Below, piece by piece: positions 1 to 10,099 of a stretch of DNA of 47,729 nt. A program made the translations under genes and the position numbers. The stretch's first letter is position 1. The number at the start of each line of letters is the position of its first letter. Source of the stretch: Desulfovibrio sp. DV (GTDB taxonomy: Bacteria > Desulfobacterota > Desulfovibrionia > Desulfovibrionales > Desulfovibrionaceae). The DNA is taken from NCBI RefSeq assembly GCF_001936595.1, contig NZ_MLBG01000020.1, positions 1 through 47,729 of the forward strand. Direction: 5' to 3'. The notes below the pieces were generated by a model. That model saw only the letters and a list, made by a program, of their open reading frames with translations, had not been told where the DNA came from and made no database searches.

Positions 1-871
1 CCAGGCTGAAGGCGACCTCCCGGTCGTGGAAGGTCTCCCGGTCGGCCAGGATGGTCCGCAGCACTTCGCTTGCCCGGATAAACGTCTGGATGTTGCGGCC
101 GGTGGCGTCGGTGGCGAGGCCCAGCATGGCGCAGGCCTGCCGGTTGATGCTGGCAATGGTGCCGTCGCCGCCAAGGACGATGACGCCGTCGTCAAGGAGT
201 TCCAGGATGATGTGCTGGGTGCGTACCAGGCTGCGCAACCGCAAATGTTCCTCGATGGCGTGGGCGGCGGCCTCCACCAGCCCCAGGGTGTGCTGGTGGA
301 AGTTCTCGGTGCTGATGGCCAGATTGAGCGCGCCGAGAAAGCGGCCGGAGCTGTCGTGGATGGGCGCGGCCGAGCAGCTTAGATAGTGCAGGGAGGCGCT
401 GTAATGTTCCGAGGCGATGATGTGGACGGGTTTGCGCTCGATCAAGCAGACGCCCATGCCGTTGGTGCCAAGCGTCGCCTCGTCGCAGCGGCGTCCCGGC
501 GCACCGTAGGGGACATTGTTGAGGTCCTCGCTGGTGGCCGAGACATGGAGCACCAGCCCTGATGTATCAACTAGGGTGACCACGCTGCTCGAAAGGTGGA
601 TGGAGTGGGCGAGGCGATCCATGACCTGCTTGGCCGTCTCCACCAGTTCCCGGTTTTCGGCCACGGCCCGGGACAGCCCGTCCTGGTCGATGGGGCAAAG
701 CGCCAGGGTGTCGCGCGGGAACCCGGCCCGGCGGCAGCGCAGCCAGGAGTCGAGGATGGCCGGACGCACCACGGCCGTGTCCACGTCCATGCCGGCCATG
801 AACCGCCGCCATTGGGCCGAGACGGCGATGATGCGTTCCCTGGAGAGCGGGAGATGGACTGTGGACACCAT
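1..871 (-). CDS. Sigma-54-type AcoR/DhaR-like regulator, N-terminal part (partial)
   Basis: The reading frame is open from the ATG at 871 to the left edge (290 codons), so the gene is truncated by the window. A GGGAGG ribosome site lies just upstream. The visible part starts with a helical segment containing DSWLRCRRAGF. It continues with a GAF-like sensor region (SVVTLVDTSGLVLHVSA, then the GTNGMGVCLIERKPVHI stretch) and ends in a PAS domain (LELLDDGVIVLGGDGTIASIN). This order is typical of AcoR/DhaR-family enhancer-binding activators of acetoin or glycerol-type metabolism. In those proteins an AAA+ sigma-54 domain and a Fis-type HTH follow, but neither lies inside the window, so the class is inferred. 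The gene is divergent from recQ across about 155 bp. Confidence 0.75.
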   Translation of the reverse strand, partial: MVSTVHLPLSRERIIAVSAQWRRFMAGMDVDTAVVRPAILDSWLRCRRAGFPRDTLALCPIDQDGLSRAVAENRELVETAKQVMDRLAHSIHLSSSVVTLVDTSGLVLHVSATSEDLNNVPYGAPGRRCDEATLGTNGMGVCLIERKPVHIIASEHYSASLHYLSCSAAPIHDSSGRFLGALNLAISTENFHQHTLGLVEAAAHAIEEHLRLRSLVRTQHIILELLDDGVIVLGGDGTIASINRQACAMLGLATDATGRNIQTFIRASEVLRTILADRETFHDREVAFSL

Positions 872-1026
872 GGGCGTGCCTCCCTTGCAAAGTCGCCTGT
901 CTGTCGGGGCACGGCCAGGATACGGCCAAGCCGGCGGTAATTCAAGATAGAGTGGCCTGATCCATTGCCTTTCCCGGGCCAAGCGATTACCCGATTATGC
1001 GGCAGGCCAGCCTGCCCTACAATATT

Positions 1027-3267
1027 ATGACAACGCCGCGCAGTATTCTCAAACGGGTCTTCGGCCACGACCGCTTCAAGGGTCCCCAGGAAACCGTCAT
1101 CGACCACGTGCTGGCCGGCGGCGACGGGCTGGTCCTTATGCCGACCGGCGGCGGCAAGTCGCTGTGCTACCAGATCCCGGCCATGCTGCGTCCGGGCACG
1201 GCAATAGTGATCTCCCCGCTCATTGCCCTGATGCGCGATCAGGTGCAGGCGCTTTCCGCCCTGGGGGTTGCAGCCGAGTGCCTGCATTCCGCCCTGGCTC
1301 CGGGTGCGGCCCGGGAGGTGGTGGACAAACTGCGCCGGGGCAGCCTCGACATCCTCTATACGGCGCCGGAACGCTTCATGTCTCCGGGTTTTGCCCAGCT
1401 TTTGGCCGGCCTGCCCCTGGCCCTTTTCGCCATCGACGAAGCCCACTGCGTTTCCCAGTGGGGCCATGATTTCCGGCCGGAATACCTGCAGCTGGCCAGC
1501 ATTGCCCAGGATTTTCCCGGTGTGCCGCGTCTGGCCCTGACCGCCACGGCCGACGGCCCCACCCGGGCCGACATCTTGGCCCGCCTGGACCTCGGCCACG
1601 CCCGGATTTTTGCCACCGGCTTTGACCGGCCAAACATCCGCTACATCGTCGAACCCAAGGACCACCCCCGGCGGCGACTTCTACAATTCATAAGCGAGGA
1701 GCATCCCGGCCAGTCGGGCATTGTCTACCGCCTGTCGCGGCAAAAGGTCGAGGACATGGCCGATTGGCTGACCGACCATGGCGTGCCGGCCCTGGCTTAC
1801 CACGCCGGTCTGGCTCCGGCCGAGCGCGACCGCCGGCAGGACCGGTTCATGCGCGAGGAAGGGCTGGTCATGACCGCGACGGTGGCCTTCGGCATGGGCG
1901 TGGACAAGCCCGACGTGCGTTTTGTGGCTCATCTCGACCCGCCCAAGAGCCTGGAGGCCTACCACCAGGAGACCGGCCGGGCCGGGCGGGACGGCGAACC
2001 GGCCACGGCGCTCATGCTCTACAGCCCCGGCGATTTCGCCTCGCTGCGCCGGCTCATTGCCCCGGAGGGCGGGGAGGGGACGCGCACGCGCATTGAGCTG
2101 TCCAAGCTCGACGCCCTGGCCGGCTACTGCGAGGCCGACGCCTGCCGCCGCCAGACCCTGCTCGGCTATTTCGGCCAGAACATGCCCGACCCGTGCGGCA
2201 ACTGCGACATCTGCTCCGACCCGACCGAGCCGACCGATGCCAGCATCGCGGCCCAGAAGGCGTTATCGTGCGTGTTTCGCACCGGCCAGCGTTTCGGGGC
2301 CGGGCACTTGGTTGACGTGCTCCTGGGCAAGCCCACCACCCGGGTGGTGCGCCTGGGCCACGACGCGGTGAGCACGTTTGGCATTGGTGAAGAGCTGACC
2401 AGGCTGCAATGGCGGGCGGTCTACCGCCGTCTGGCCGCCATGGGGGCGCTGGCCCCGGACGAGGAGGGCTACGGCGGGCTGGTGCTGACCCCGCTTGCCT
2501 GGGAAATCCTCAAGGGCAAGCGCGGCCTGACCATGCGGCTGCGGACCGATCCCGAACCCCGGTCGAAAAAGCGCGGCAGCCGGGGCGAACGGGCCGAGGC
2601 TGGCGGCCGGTCGAAAAAGAGCTGGGCCTATGACCATCTGGCCACGCCTGCAGACGAGGCCTTGTGGGAAGGGTTGCGGTCCTGGCGCTCGGAAACGGCC
2701 AAGGCGGCCGGTGTGCCGCCGTACGTTATTTTTCTCGACCGCACGTTGCTGGATGTGGTGCTGCTCAAGCCCGTGGACGCGGCCGGTCTGGCCGAAGCCG
2801 GCGGCATGGGGCAGGCCAAGATCGACAAATACGGCGAGGTGCTGCTCGCCATGCTTGCGGCGCATTACGCCGCCAACGGCCGGGATGCACCGCGTCCGGC
2901 CCTGCCGCCCGAGGCGTCGGGCAGTGGGCCGGTGCGCGAACCCGGTGATTCGGCGGCCAAGAGCCTGGAGCTTTTCCGTGAGCTTGGGTCTGTGGACGCG
3001 GTGGCCGAGCGGCGAAACCTCAAGGCGTCGAGCATCCACGGCCACCTGCTCGCCTACGTGGCCTGGGGCCGTTTATCGGCCGATGCCGTATGCGGCCTGC
3101 CCGATGATGTGCTTTCCCGGGCGCGCGAGACGCTGACCCGCCTTCGCCGCGAAGGGGCATCCGGCCTGACCCCGGCCTATGAGGCCCTTGGGGGTGCTGT
3201 GTCGTATGAAGCTCTGCGTTGCCTCGACGCGGAACTGCGCGCCAAGGTCCGCGACGGGCAGGGCTAG
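1027..3267 (+). CDS. recQ: ATP-dependent DNA helicase RecQ
   Basis: A 3'-5' superfamily 2 DNA helicase for recombination and fork repair. Visible motifs (from the ATG at 1027) are Walker A TGGGKS at residues 40-45, the Walker B box DEAH at 137-140 inside the RecQ-specific loop [19 protein letters not shown], and the motif VI region [10 protein letters not shown] near 315-323. The RecQ-Ct zinc cysteines are C373, C390, C393 and C396 (PCGNCDIC). An HRDC-like segment near 540-610 and a C-terminal helicase-associated HTH-type region complete the protein. The start is uncertain: 997 is an in-frame ATG ten codons earlier and neither has a clear Shine-Dalgarno. I chose 1027 because family similarity begins there. 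The stop is one base from the stop of the convergent TPR gene. Confidence 0.95.
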   Translation: MTTPRSILKRVFGHDRFKGPQETVIDHVLAGGDGLVLMPTGGGKSLCYQIPAMLRPGTAIVISPLIALMRDQVQALSALGVAAECLHSALAPGAAREVVDKLRRGSLDILYTAPERFMSPGFAQLLAGLPLALFAIDEAHCVSQWGHDFRPEYLQLASIAQDFPGVPRLALTATADGPTRADILARLDLGHARIFATGFDRPNIRYIVEPKDHPRRRLLQFISEEHPGQSGIVYRLSRQKVEDMADWLTDHGVPALAYHAGLAPAERDRRQDRFMREEGLVMTATVAFGMGVDKPDVRFVAHLDPPKSLEAYHQETGRAGRDGEPATALMLYSPGDFASLRRLIAPEGGEGTRTRIELSKLDALAGYCEADACRRQTLLGYFGQNMPDPCGNCDICSDPTEPTDASIAAQKALSCVFRTGQRFGAGHLVDVLLGKPTTRVVRLGHDAVSTFGIGEELTRLQWRAVYRRLAAMGALAPDEEGYGGLVLTPLAWEILKGKRGLTMRLRTDPEPRSKKRGSRGERAEAGGRSKKSWAYDHLATPADEALWEGLRSWRSETAKAAGVPPYVIFLDRTLLDVVLLKPVDAAGLAEAGGMGQAKIDKYGEVLLAMLAAHYAANGRDAPRPALPPEASGSGPVREPGDSAAKSLELFRELGSVDAVAERRNLKASSIHGHLLAYVAWGRLSADAVCGLPDDVLSRARETLTRLRREGASGLTPAYEALGGAVSYEALRCLDAELRAKVRDGQG

Positions 3268-3268
3268 T

Positions 3269-5140
3269 CTAGTCCGACTGCGGCGGCTTCTTCAGCGTTT
3301 CTTCATAATGAGCCAGCCGGGTTGCGTCGTTTCGCGCCCGGGCGCGCTCGGCTGCTTCACGCAGTCCTTTGGTGACTTCTTCAAGTACGTCAGCATCATC
3401 CGATTTGCCGAACTCTGCCACCATGGCGTCGCAGGTGGTCTGGGCTTCGTCATGCCGGTCAAGCGCATCCAGGGCATCGGCTTTGATGGCCATGGCTTCG
3501 GCAAATGGAGCCAGCCACTTGAAGCTGTCGGCGGACTGCTTGTAGCGTGTCAAAATCTCTTCGCAGCCGGCCAGCGACTCAGGTGCGCGCCCAAGTTTGA
3601 GAAGGGCTGCGCTTCTATTGGCCATTGCGCTGGCGATAGCGTCGGAGAAGGCATTCTTGTCGGATTCCAGAAAGCGGCGGAGTGCTTCTTCGCTGGCAGT
3701 GAGGGCTTTGTCGTATTCGTAAAGGCCAAGGAGTGCGAAACTTCGAGATGAGAATGCCTCAGCTACCTGTTTCCGAATCCCTGGCTCGGTATCGTTGCCG
3801 AATCGTGCGATGACTGCGTCGTAGGCGTCTAATTTTTCTTGTGGCCGTTTGAGCTGCCCGAGGGTGAGGCCTCTGTTGAACATGGCCTTCGCGACCTGCT
3901 CCCGAATACCCGGTTCGGTATCGTTGCCGAATCGTGCGATGACTGCGTCGTAGGCCTCTAATTCCTCTTGTGGCCCTTTGAGTTGCCCGAGGGTGACGCC
4001 TCTGTTGACCATGGTCTTCGCCACCGGCTCCCGAATCCCCGGCTCTGTATCATTGCTGAATCGCGCGATGATGGAATCGTAGGCCTCTAATTCTTCTTGT
4101 TTTTCTTTGAGTTGTCCAAGGGTGACGCCTTTGTTGAACATGGCCATAGCCACTTCTTCTCGAATTTCTGGTCCAGTATCACTGCCGAATCGCGCGATGA
4201 CGGTGTCGTAGGCCTCTAATTCCTCTTGTGGTCGTTTGAGCTTCCCGAGGGTGACGCCACGATTAATGAGCGAGTTGGCTGCATTCAACGAGGTTGTGTC
4301 TTTGGTTGAAGCAGACTTCAACCAGTAGTCAGCAGCATTTGATAAATCACCTGCATAATATGCAGCGAATGCTTTGGCAGACCAGTCTTCAGAAGTAAAA
4401 GTATTTTCAGGTTTTTCTTTAGTTGTGTCGGCAAGTTCTGTCAATTCTTCACGTTCTGAGTCGTCAATCGGCCCTAGGTTTTTCGATTGTATTATTTTTA
4501 ATGAATCTATAGCTGCATGGTGTTTGCTATCGAGATCTTTTATGTGGTCATCAAGTTGTTTCTTTGCTTCTTTTTCGTAGATACGTATTTTATTATATGA
4601 ATCAATAATAAACTGATCTATTATGGTGTGGAGTTTGTCCTTTTCCTCCTCAAACCATCTGTTGACGCCTGACCGTGCCTCTTCCACAGCTTTTTGATAG
4701 GTGAGTACACCGCCTACCGCGACGACACCGGCAAAAAGCAGCGATAAAATTGCAGAACTCAAGGTGATGCTAAAATTCACATCACTTACCCGGCTGTGTG
4801 CATCTGAAATACGATCCTTGTGCGACTCAAGCGTAGCCAGCGCATTGCCTGCATTGGTCTTCGCCATCTCAATCTCCGCCGCCTTCGCCGCCTGCTCCTC
4901 CCGCAACTGCCGTATCTCCAGTTCCATCCGCGTCAGTCGCTCGTTTACACTCTCGCCAGCAACAGGCACCGCGCTGCCAACATTCGCCGCCCCATCGCCG
5001 GCCTTGGCCGCAAGGCCGACGCCGGCCGTCGCCAGCCACACGAGCAGCCAGCCGGTCAACAGGGCTACGGCCAGTAAGGCCCGGCCACGTCGGCGCGGCA
5101 GTGCGTTCCCCAATGCGTAACGGTTTCTGGCGTGTCCCAT
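3269..5140 (-). CDS. Membrane-anchored TPR-repeat protein with coiled coil
   Basis: A 623-aa protein of unknown specific function. The start at 5140 (MGHARNRYAL) is chosen because CTGGAG sits 7-8 nt upstream; an upstream in-frame extension lacks a ribosome site. It has an N-terminal hydrophobic segment (about 21-45), a coiled-coil stretch (65-118), a second membrane segment (about 125-147), and a charged helical region (150-270). Tetratricopeptide-like repeats of exactly 44 residues follow (RGVTLGQLK...EELEAYD core), about four near-identical copies, then more divergent TPRs. The likely role is a scaffold for protein interactions at the inner membrane. The central coding part (about 4270-4780) is much richer in A/T than the flanks. 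The gene converges on recQ with a one-base gap between stop codons. Confidence 0.8.
   Translation of the reverse strand: MGHARNRYALGNALPRRRGRALLAVALLTGWLLVWLATAGVGLAAKAGDGAANVGSAVPVAGESVNERLTRMELEIRQLREEQAAKAAEIEMAKTNAGNALATLESHKDRISDAHSRVSDVNFSITLSSAILSLLFAGVVAVGGVLTYQKAVEEARSGVNRWFEEEKDKLHTIIDQFIIDSYNKIRIYEKEAKKQLDDHIKDLDSKHHAAIDSLKIIQSKNLGPIDDSEREELTELADTTKEKPENTFTSEDWSAKAFAAYYAGDLSNAADYWLKSASTKDTTSLNAANSLINRGVTLGKLKRPQEELEAYDTVIARFGSDTGPEIREEVAMAMFNKGVTLGQLKEKQEELEAYDSIIARFSNDTEPGIREPVAKTMVNRGVTLGQLKGPQEELEAYDAVIARFGNDTEPGIREQVAKAMFNRGLTLGQLKRPQEKLDAYDAVIARFGNDTEPGIRKQVAEAFSSRSFALLGLYEYDKALTASEEALRRFLESDKNAFSDAIASAMANRSAALLKLGRAPESLAGCEEILTRYKQSADSFKWLAPFAEAMAIKADALDALDRHDEAQTTCDAMVAEFGKSDDADVLEEVTKGLREAAERARARNDATRLAHYEETLKKPPQSD
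3760..4255 (-). repeat. Four tandem 132-bp coding repeats (44-aa TPR units)
   Basis: The block beginning GAATCGTGCGATGACTGCGT recurs at about 3799, 3931, 4063 and 4195, a strict 132-bp period that keeps the frame. Adjacent copies differ by only scattered substitutions, which points to recent expansion or ongoing gene conversion. The edges are approximate. Confidence 0.85.
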
Positions 5141-5173
5141 GCGATGCTCCAGGCTGTTGGCAGGATGTATCGC

Positions 5174-5202
5174 CCTATACGCAACATTCCATGCAACGGC
5201 AA
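5174..5202 (-). promoter_or_regulatory. Candidate sigma-70 promoter of the TPR gene
   Basis: On the minus strand TTGCCG (5202-5197) and TATAGG (5179-5174) are separated by 17 bp, about 35 bp upstream of the start at 5140. The match is moderate and made by eye. Confidence 0.35.
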
Positions 5203-5371
5203 TACGGCGAATTCGCAGTCTGGTACACAGAGGGCACAAACACAGTGCAGTGCCAAACACAGCAGGCAGGCGGGGAGACGTCTGAAAAAAACTGCAGGCT
5301 CGTCGGACGGGAAGGGAATCAGGCGAGGCGCGGGCGGGAATGGTCCGAACGCGGGGGCGTGGCGGGTTCGT

Positions 5372-5413
5372 GTCACCGTCCGGGCCGGGATGTGCCCCGG
5401 ACCGGACGGTGAC
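5372..5413 (-). terminator. Long hairpin downstream of purE
   Basis: A perfect 12-bp inverted repeat (GTCACCGTCCGG at 5372-5383 with its complement at 5402-5413) encloses a second 5-bp stem (5385-5389 with 5396-5400). It starts about 28 bp past the purE stop. There is no strong T-tract, so termination may be factor-dependent. Confidence 0.5.
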
Positions 5414-5441
5414 TCAGGCGATGGGCGTCGGCGTAGCCGGG

Positions 5442-5939
5442 CTAGATCTTGTTGCCGAGCTTGGCCGCCGCCGTCTCCACGTCGCGGGCGAAGCCTTCGC
5501 GGGCGGCGCGGATGCGGGCGGACAGTTCGGCGTCATTGAGGGCCAGGATGGAGGCGGCCAGCCAGGCGGCGTTTTTCGCGCCGGCCCCGTCCAGGGCCAC
5601 CGTGGCCACCGGGTAGCCCGGCGGCATCTGCACCGTGGCCAACATGGCGTCCATGCCGCCAAGGGCCGAGCCGGAGGTGGACAGCGGCACGCCGATGACC
5701 GGTTTGATCGTGCGCGCGGCCACGGCCCCGGCTAGATGGGCGGCCAGACCGGCGGCGCAGATGAAAATCTGGCAGCCGCCTTCCTCGCACTCCCGGATGA
5801 TGCGCTCGGTGCGCTCCAGGGTGCGGTGGGCCGAGGTCACGGTGAAAAGATGGTCGATGCCTAAAGAATCGAGCACCTTGGAACAGGGCCGCATTTTTTC
5901 TTCATCGGAAATCGAACCGATCAAAATGGCGATGCGCAT
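5442..5939 (-). CDS. purE: 5-(carboxyamino)imidazole ribonucleotide mutase PurE
   Basis: A 165-aa PurE that converts N5-CAIR to CAIR in de novo purine synthesis. Visible are the N-terminal GSISDEEKM (family GSxSD), SAHRTLERT in the position of the usual [16 protein letters not shown] in place of the common AGGAAHLPG, and [13 protein letters not shown]. These fit class I PurE of the deltaproteobacterial kind with a few substitutions, not the class II AIR carboxylase. The ATG follows the purD stop codon directly (purD TAG at 5942-5940, purE ATG at 5939). Its ribosome site GGGAGGGG lies inside the end of purD, so the two are translationally coupled. No purK is seen in this window. Confidence 0.93.
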   Translation of the reverse strand: MRIAILIGSISDEEKMRPCSKVLDSLGIDHLFTVTSAHRTLERTERIIRECEEGGCQIFICAAGLAAHLAGAVAARTIKPVIGVPLSTSGSALGGMDAMLATVQMPPGYPVATVALDGAGAKNAAWLAASILALNDAELSARIRAAREGFARDVETAAAKLGNKI

Positions 5940-7226
5940 CTATTTCCCCTCCCGTTTGCGTCCCTTGTCGCCGATATCGCGGCGGTAAAACGCGCCTTCG
6001 AAATGAACTTTTTCCGCAGCCCGGTAGGCCGCCGCCTGGGCCGCCGCCAGATCATCCCCCAGGGCCGTGACGCCAAGCACCCGCCCGCCCGAAGTGACCA
6101 GCCGGCCGCCGTCGAGTTTCGTGCCGGCCTGAAACACCTTGACCGCACCGTTGCCGGTGGCCTCGGCCGCCTCGATGCCGGTGATGGGCATGCCCTTGGG
6201 ATAGCTGCCCGGATAGCCCGGCGCGGCTATGACCACGCAGACGGAGCTTTTGGGCGACCAGCGCACCAACTCCGGCGTGAGCTTCCCGGCCCGGCAGGCC
6301 AGGAAAATGGCCGGCAGATCGCTGTCGAGGCGGGCCAGGAGCGGCTGGCACTCCGGATCGCCGAAGCGCACGTTGTATTCAAGGACCTTGGGGCCGGCCG
6401 CCGTCATCATGAGGCCGGCATAGAGGATGCCGGTGAAGGGATGGCCGCGCTTGGCCATTTCCCGCATGATCGGATGGATGACCAGCTCCATCATCTCGTT
6501 GTAGCGCGCCGGCGGCAGGATGGGAGCCGGGCAGTACGCCCCCATGCCGCCGGTATTGGGGCCGGTGTCGCCGTCATGGGCGGCCTTGTGGTCCTGGCAG
6601 GCGGTCATGGGCACGGCGGTTTTGCCGTCGCAAAAGGCCAGGAACGAGGCTTCCTCGCCAATCAGCGCCTCTTCCACCACGACCGTGGCCCCGGCCGAGC
6701 CGAATGCGCCGGCCACCATGGACTCGTCAATGGCGGCGATGGCTTCTTCGGTGGTGGCGGCCACGGTAACGCCCTTGCCGGCTGCCAGGCCGTCGGCCTT
6801 GACCACCACCGGGCCGCCGATTTTTTTGGCATAGGCCCGGGCCGAAGCGGCGTCGGTAAAGGTTTCGTAGGCTGCGGTTGGTACGCCGGCCGCGGTCATG
6901 ACTTCCTTGGCAAAGGCCTTGCTGCCCTCAAGCTGCGAGGCATAGGCGTCGGGGCCAAAACACGGCACGCCGGCCGATTCCAGGGCGTCGCGCAGCCCGG
7001 CCACCAGCGGCGCTTCCGGGCCGACCACCACCAGATCGATGCCCCGATCCTTGGCCAGGGCCACGATGCCGGGGACGTCGGTGTCGGACAGGGCGACGTT
7101 TTCGCCGCACGAGGCTGTGCCGCCGTTGCCCGGTGCGGCCAAAACAGCCGAAACATCGGGACTCTTGGTCAGGGTATGGGCCAGGGCGTGCTCACGGCCG
7201 CCGGAGCCGACCACCAGAATGCGCAT
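5940..7226 (-). CDS. purD: Phosphoribosylamine-glycine ligase PurD
   Basis: A 428-aa GAR synthetase, the second step of de novo purine synthesis (phosphoribosylamine + glycine + ATP). The N-terminus MRILVVGSGGREHALA is the family signature. The ATP-grasp region includes VVVKADGLAAGKGV and the QDHKAAHDGDTGPNTGGMGA stretch. VLEYNVRFGDPECQP near residue 290 carries the metal and ATP ligands. The length is normal. AAGGAGA precedes the ATG by about 6 nt. It is the first gene of a purD-purE operon. No promoter could be assigned in the GC-rich leader. Confidence 0.97.
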   Translation of the reverse strand: MRILVVGSGGREHALAHTLTKSPDVSAVLAAPGNGGTASCGENVALSDTDVPGIVALAKDRGIDLVVVGPEAPLVAGLRDALESAGVPCFGPDAYASQLEGSKAFAKEVMTAAGVPTAAYETFTDAASARAYAKKIGGPVVVKADGLAAGKGVTVAATTEEAIAAIDESMVAGAFGSAGATVVVEEALIGEEASFLAFCDGKTAVPMTACQDHKAAHDGDTGPNTGGMGAYCPAPILPPARYNEMMELVIHPIMREMAKRGHPFTGILYAGLMMTAAGPKVLEYNVRFGDPECQPLLARLDSDLPAIFLACRAGKLTPELVRWSPKSSVCVVIAAPGYPGSYPKGMPITGIEAAEATGNGAVKVFQAGTKLDGGRLVTSGGRVLGVTALGDDLAAAQAAAYRAAEKVHFEGAFYRRDIGDKGRKREGK

Positions 7227-7405
7227 CGCGCGTCTCCTTGTGCGGTTGTGCCGTCGGCTGCCGGGAGGGGATGCCCGTCCTGGGAGGCCGCCGGGAAAAA
7301 CACCCCCGGGTCCGGCGCGCGGCCGGGACCAACTCTCTGACGGGGGAGGGGAAAAGCCTTACCAAGAAAAAAAACAAATTAGCCGCAATGGCCGCAAAAT
7401 GCAAA

Positions 7406-7437
7406 CGGCCGGGCAGCGGCAATGCGCTGCCCGGCCG
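7406..7437 (-). terminator. Intrinsic terminator of the 7451-9787 chemoreceptor
   Basis: A perfect 13-bp stem (7406-7418 with 7425-7437) with loop GCAATG lies 14 bp beyond the stop. On the minus strand it is followed by the T-rich stretch TTTGCATTTTGC. Confidence 0.75.
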
Positions 7438-7450
7438 GCCGGAGATGGAG

Positions 7451-9787
7451 CTAGGACAGGGCTTTTTGCGGCCCGTCCGTCCCGCGCAACTGGGCCATAA
7501 GGCTGTTGAGATCGTGGGCCTGTCGGGCCAGATCCGACACGGCCTGGGCCGACTGGTGCATGGCCTGGGAGGTTTCGGCGGCAATGGAGCTGATGGATTC
7601 CACGGCCCGGTTGATTTCTTCCGAGGTGGCGGACTGCTGTTCGGCGGCTGTGGCAATGGCCCGCACCTGATCGCCGGCGGCTTCCACCACGGTGACGATT
7701 TCAGCCAGGGCCGTTTCCGACCGGGCAGCCAGATCCGAGGCCGTGGCGACCCGCGAAACGGCCCGCTCCACCCGGGCCACGGCATCGGAGGTTCCCCGTT
7801 GGATGCCGCTGATGGCCTGGCCCACTTCCTTGGTGGCGTTCATGGTCTTTTCGGCGAGTTTGCGCACTTCATCGGCCACGACGGCAAAGCCGCGTCCGGC
7901 TTCGCCGGCCCGGGCCGCCTCGATGGCGGCATTTAAGGCCAACAGGTTGGTCTGGTCGGCGATATCGGAAATGACTTCCATGATGGCCCCGATGCCCTGG
8001 GCCTGCTGTCCGAGGCTTTGCATATTGTCGGTGAGGACCACGGCTTCTTCACGGATGGAGGCCACGGCGGTCTCGACCTCGGCCACGAGCTGCGCCCCGT
8101 GGCGGGCCTTGTCCCGAGCCAGTTCGGCACTGCCGGCCGTGGCCGAGGCGTTTTTGGCCACTTCCATGATGGTGGCGTTCATTTCCTCGACAGCGGTGGC
8201 CGTTTCCTGGACCCGGCCGTTTTGCTCCTCGGCTCCCCGGCTGGACTGTTCGATCTGGGCCGAGAGTTCCTCGGAGGCGGCGGCCACCCGGTCGGCCACG
8301 GCCGATGCGCTGGCTGCGGTCTGGGCGATGACGACGTTTTGCTCCTCGATGTGCTGCTTCTGCTCGTGAATCTGGGTCAGGTCGGTCCAAAAGGAAATGG
8401 AACCGAGGAGGTTGCTGTCGAGATCGTAAAAAGGCGTGGTGCGCACTGCGATCCGCAGCTTGCGGCCCGAGGGCGTGGCATAGTCGATCTCGGCGGCCAG
8501 GGGCTGGCGTTCCTGGATGGCCCGGTCCGAGAGGGTCTGGCGGCTGGCGTCGTTGTTGTAGAAAGCTCCGGAGCGCAGGCCGATGTAGGATTCGCGGGCG
8601 TCCCGTTTTTCCAGCAAGTCGCAGACTTCCTTGTTGAGCCACAGCATGTTGAAGTCCGGCCCTACGATGCCGCAGGGGGAGGGGATGCCGTTTAACACGC
8701 CTTGGGCAAAACCGAGCTTGGTTTTGAGTTCGCCGACCATCTGGCGCAGATGATCGGCAAAGACAGCCAGCTCCGCGCGAAACGAGCCGTTCAGGGTGGC
8801 GCTCAAATTGCCGGAACCCACCTGCCGGGTGAAATCGTTTAAGGCCAACAGCGGTCCCAGAACCAGACGGCGGTTAATAAGGACGATGACCAGCACGGCC
8901 AAGGCCGCCACTGCGAGCCCGAGGCCCATGAGCACCGACCGCTGCCGGGCGGCCATGGCTGTCATCTCGTTGGTGTCGGCGGACATGCACACAATCCATC
9001 CGGTGGTCGGGACCCGGCTGACACCCATAACCTTTGACTCCCCCTTCCAGTCGTAGTCAAAGGTGCCGTCGCGCTGGGCCAGGGCCTTTTGCGTGGATTC
9101 AACCTGGGAGACGTCCTGGAGCAACAGGGATTTATCCAAGGGGTGGGCGATCATGTGTCCGGAATCGTCAAGCATGAATCCATACCCGAGTTGGCCAAAA
9201 CGGATCGGATCGATGGTGGCGGCGGTAAAGCGGTTCCACAGCGGGCAGGCTGCCACGCCGCCAAGCAGTTTGCCGTTGGCATCACGCACGGCCTTGGCCA
9301 CGACATAGATCAGTTCATTGCCGGTCGTGGCCTTGAAGACGGATTTGCTGAAGACCAGATCCTGGCCGGCCAGGATGGCTTTGACGTAATCGCGTTCCTT
9401 GCGGTCGCCGCCGGTGAGATCTTTGCCTTCGCTTGTTCTGCCGGCGATGATGGTGCCCGAGGCGTCAAACAAGAAGAAGGAAAAATAGTCCTTGTAGGCG
9501 TCAACGTAGTTGCGAAGGCGCTCCTGGGCTCTGGCCGGGCTGCCGGCAAAGGCCTCCCGGATGGCGTCCTGGCTGGCCAGGGACTCTGCCACCGAGGCGG
9601 TGCCCTTGAGATAAATTTCAGCCGACTGGGCCGAGATGGCCGCAGCCTGGGCCAGGGATTTCTCCTGGACCGCCTGGACCATGGTAAAAGACGAGTTGGC
9701 GGCGTACAGAACCAGACCGGCAACGCCGGCCAGAATGGTGACGGCGACGGATGCGGCAATGATGGTGGTGATGCCTGCTTGACGCAT
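7451..9787 (-). CDS. Methyl-accepting chemotaxis protein 1 (dCache-HAMP-PAS-MCP)
   Basis: A 778-aa transmembrane chemoreceptor. In order: TM1 (about 5-28), a periplasmic double-Cache ligand domain (30-275, with [20 protein letters not shown] and [10 protein letters not shown]), TM2 (about 283-305), HAMP, a cytoplasmic PAS domain (from [16 protein letters not shown]), and the coiled-coil signalling domain. The hairpin tip [20 protein letters not shown] lies near residue 610 and binds CheA/CheW. The C-terminus QKALS does not look like a CheR-tethering pentapeptide. AAGGAG lies 6 nt before the ATG. It is the most downstream of four paralogs in the window. The ligand cannot be told from sequence. 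Confidence 0.95.
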   Translation of the reverse strand: MRQAGITTIIAASVAVTILAGVAGLVLYAANSSFTMVQAVQEKSLAQAAAISAQSAEIYLKGTASVAESLASQDAIREAFAGSPARAQERLRNYVDAYKDYFSFFLFDASGTIIAGRTSEGKDLTGGDRKERDYVKAILAGQDLVFSKSVFKATTGNELIYVVAKAVRDANGKLLGGVAACPLWNRFTAATIDPIRFGQLGYGFMLDDSGHMIAHPLDKSLLLQDVSQVESTQKALAQRDGTFDYDWKGESKVMGVSRVPTTGWIVCMSADTNEMTAMAARQRSVLMGLGLAVAALAVLVIVLINRRLVLGPLLALNDFTRQVGSGNLSATLNGSFRAELAVFADHLRQMVGELKTKLGFAQGVLNGIPSPCGIVGPDFNMLWLNKEVCDLLEKRDARESYIGLRSGAFYNNDASRQTLSDRAIQERQPLAAEIDYATPSGRKLRIAVRTTPFYDLDSNLLGSISFWTDLTQIHEQKQHIEEQNVVIAQTAASASAVADRVAAASEELSAQIEQSSRGAEEQNGRVQETATAVEEMNATIMEVAKNASATAGSAELARDKARHGAQLVAEVETAVASIREEAVVLTDNMQSLGQQAQGIGAIMEVISDIADQTNLLALNAAIEAARAGEAGRGFAVVADEVRKLAEKTMNATKEVGQAISGIQRGTSDAVARVERAVSRVATASDLAARSETALAEIVTVVEAAGDQVRAIATAAEQQSATSEEINRAVESISSIAAETSQAMHQSAQAVSDLARQAHDLNSLMAQLRGTDGPQKALS

Positions 9788-10099
9788 AGTGGCTCCTTGG
9801 CAGTGTGCATCCTTGGGATGCCAGCGCGCTGCTTGATGTTATGGCTTGGTGCCACAGCAGACGATCACCACTCTGGGAACGAAAAGCGGTCAGCGTACGT
9901 TTCAAGAGCCGAATCGGCTTTGTCACGCGGCTTTCTTGGCAGTACGAAAACGTACAGGCAAATCCAACCGGGCACTCCTGGACTGTTGGAGCGATTGGCT
10001 TTGCAGTATGTTGACGCACTGGCGTCGGATGTGGGCAACGGCGCGAATACCTACTGTCAAAATGGGAAATTGGCAAGTGTTCTGCGCCCTCAATTTTCC
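9788..10099. other. Intergenic region between chemoreceptors 1 and 2
   Basis: 312 bp. It contains the palindrome AGCCGAATCGGCT near 9907-9919 and 8-bp complementary arms around GTACGTTT (about 9897) and AAACGTAC (about 9949). No coding region and no clear terminator or promoter was identified. Confidence 0.4.

Larger units (their letters stand above)
5141..5441. other. Intergenic region between the TPR gene and purE
   Basis: 301 bp holding a candidate promoter for the TPR gene (5174-5202) and the palindrome that probably terminates purDE (5372-5413). I see no convincing gene in it. Confidence 0.6.

Noticed and set aside
3760-4255. A CRISPR-like array
   Set aside because: The periodic 132-bp repeat is in frame, encodes TPR units and has no short identical repeats with variable spacers.
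5442-5939. PurE as class II AIR carboxylase
   Set aside because: The [10 protein letters not shown] block first looked class II-like. SAHRT, the GAAxHL-type pattern and the TVQMP region fit class I better than the class II AGRSNALSG pattern I remember.
6003-7340. A 445-codon plus-strand open frame over purD
   Set aside because: It is antisense to an unambiguous PurD and has the Gly/His/Arg-rich composition of a shadow frame.
9840-9870. A sigma-54 promoter (TGGCAC) upstream of chemoreceptor 1
   Set aside because: TGGCAC is present on the minus strand, but the -12 TTGC element is not at the required distance.
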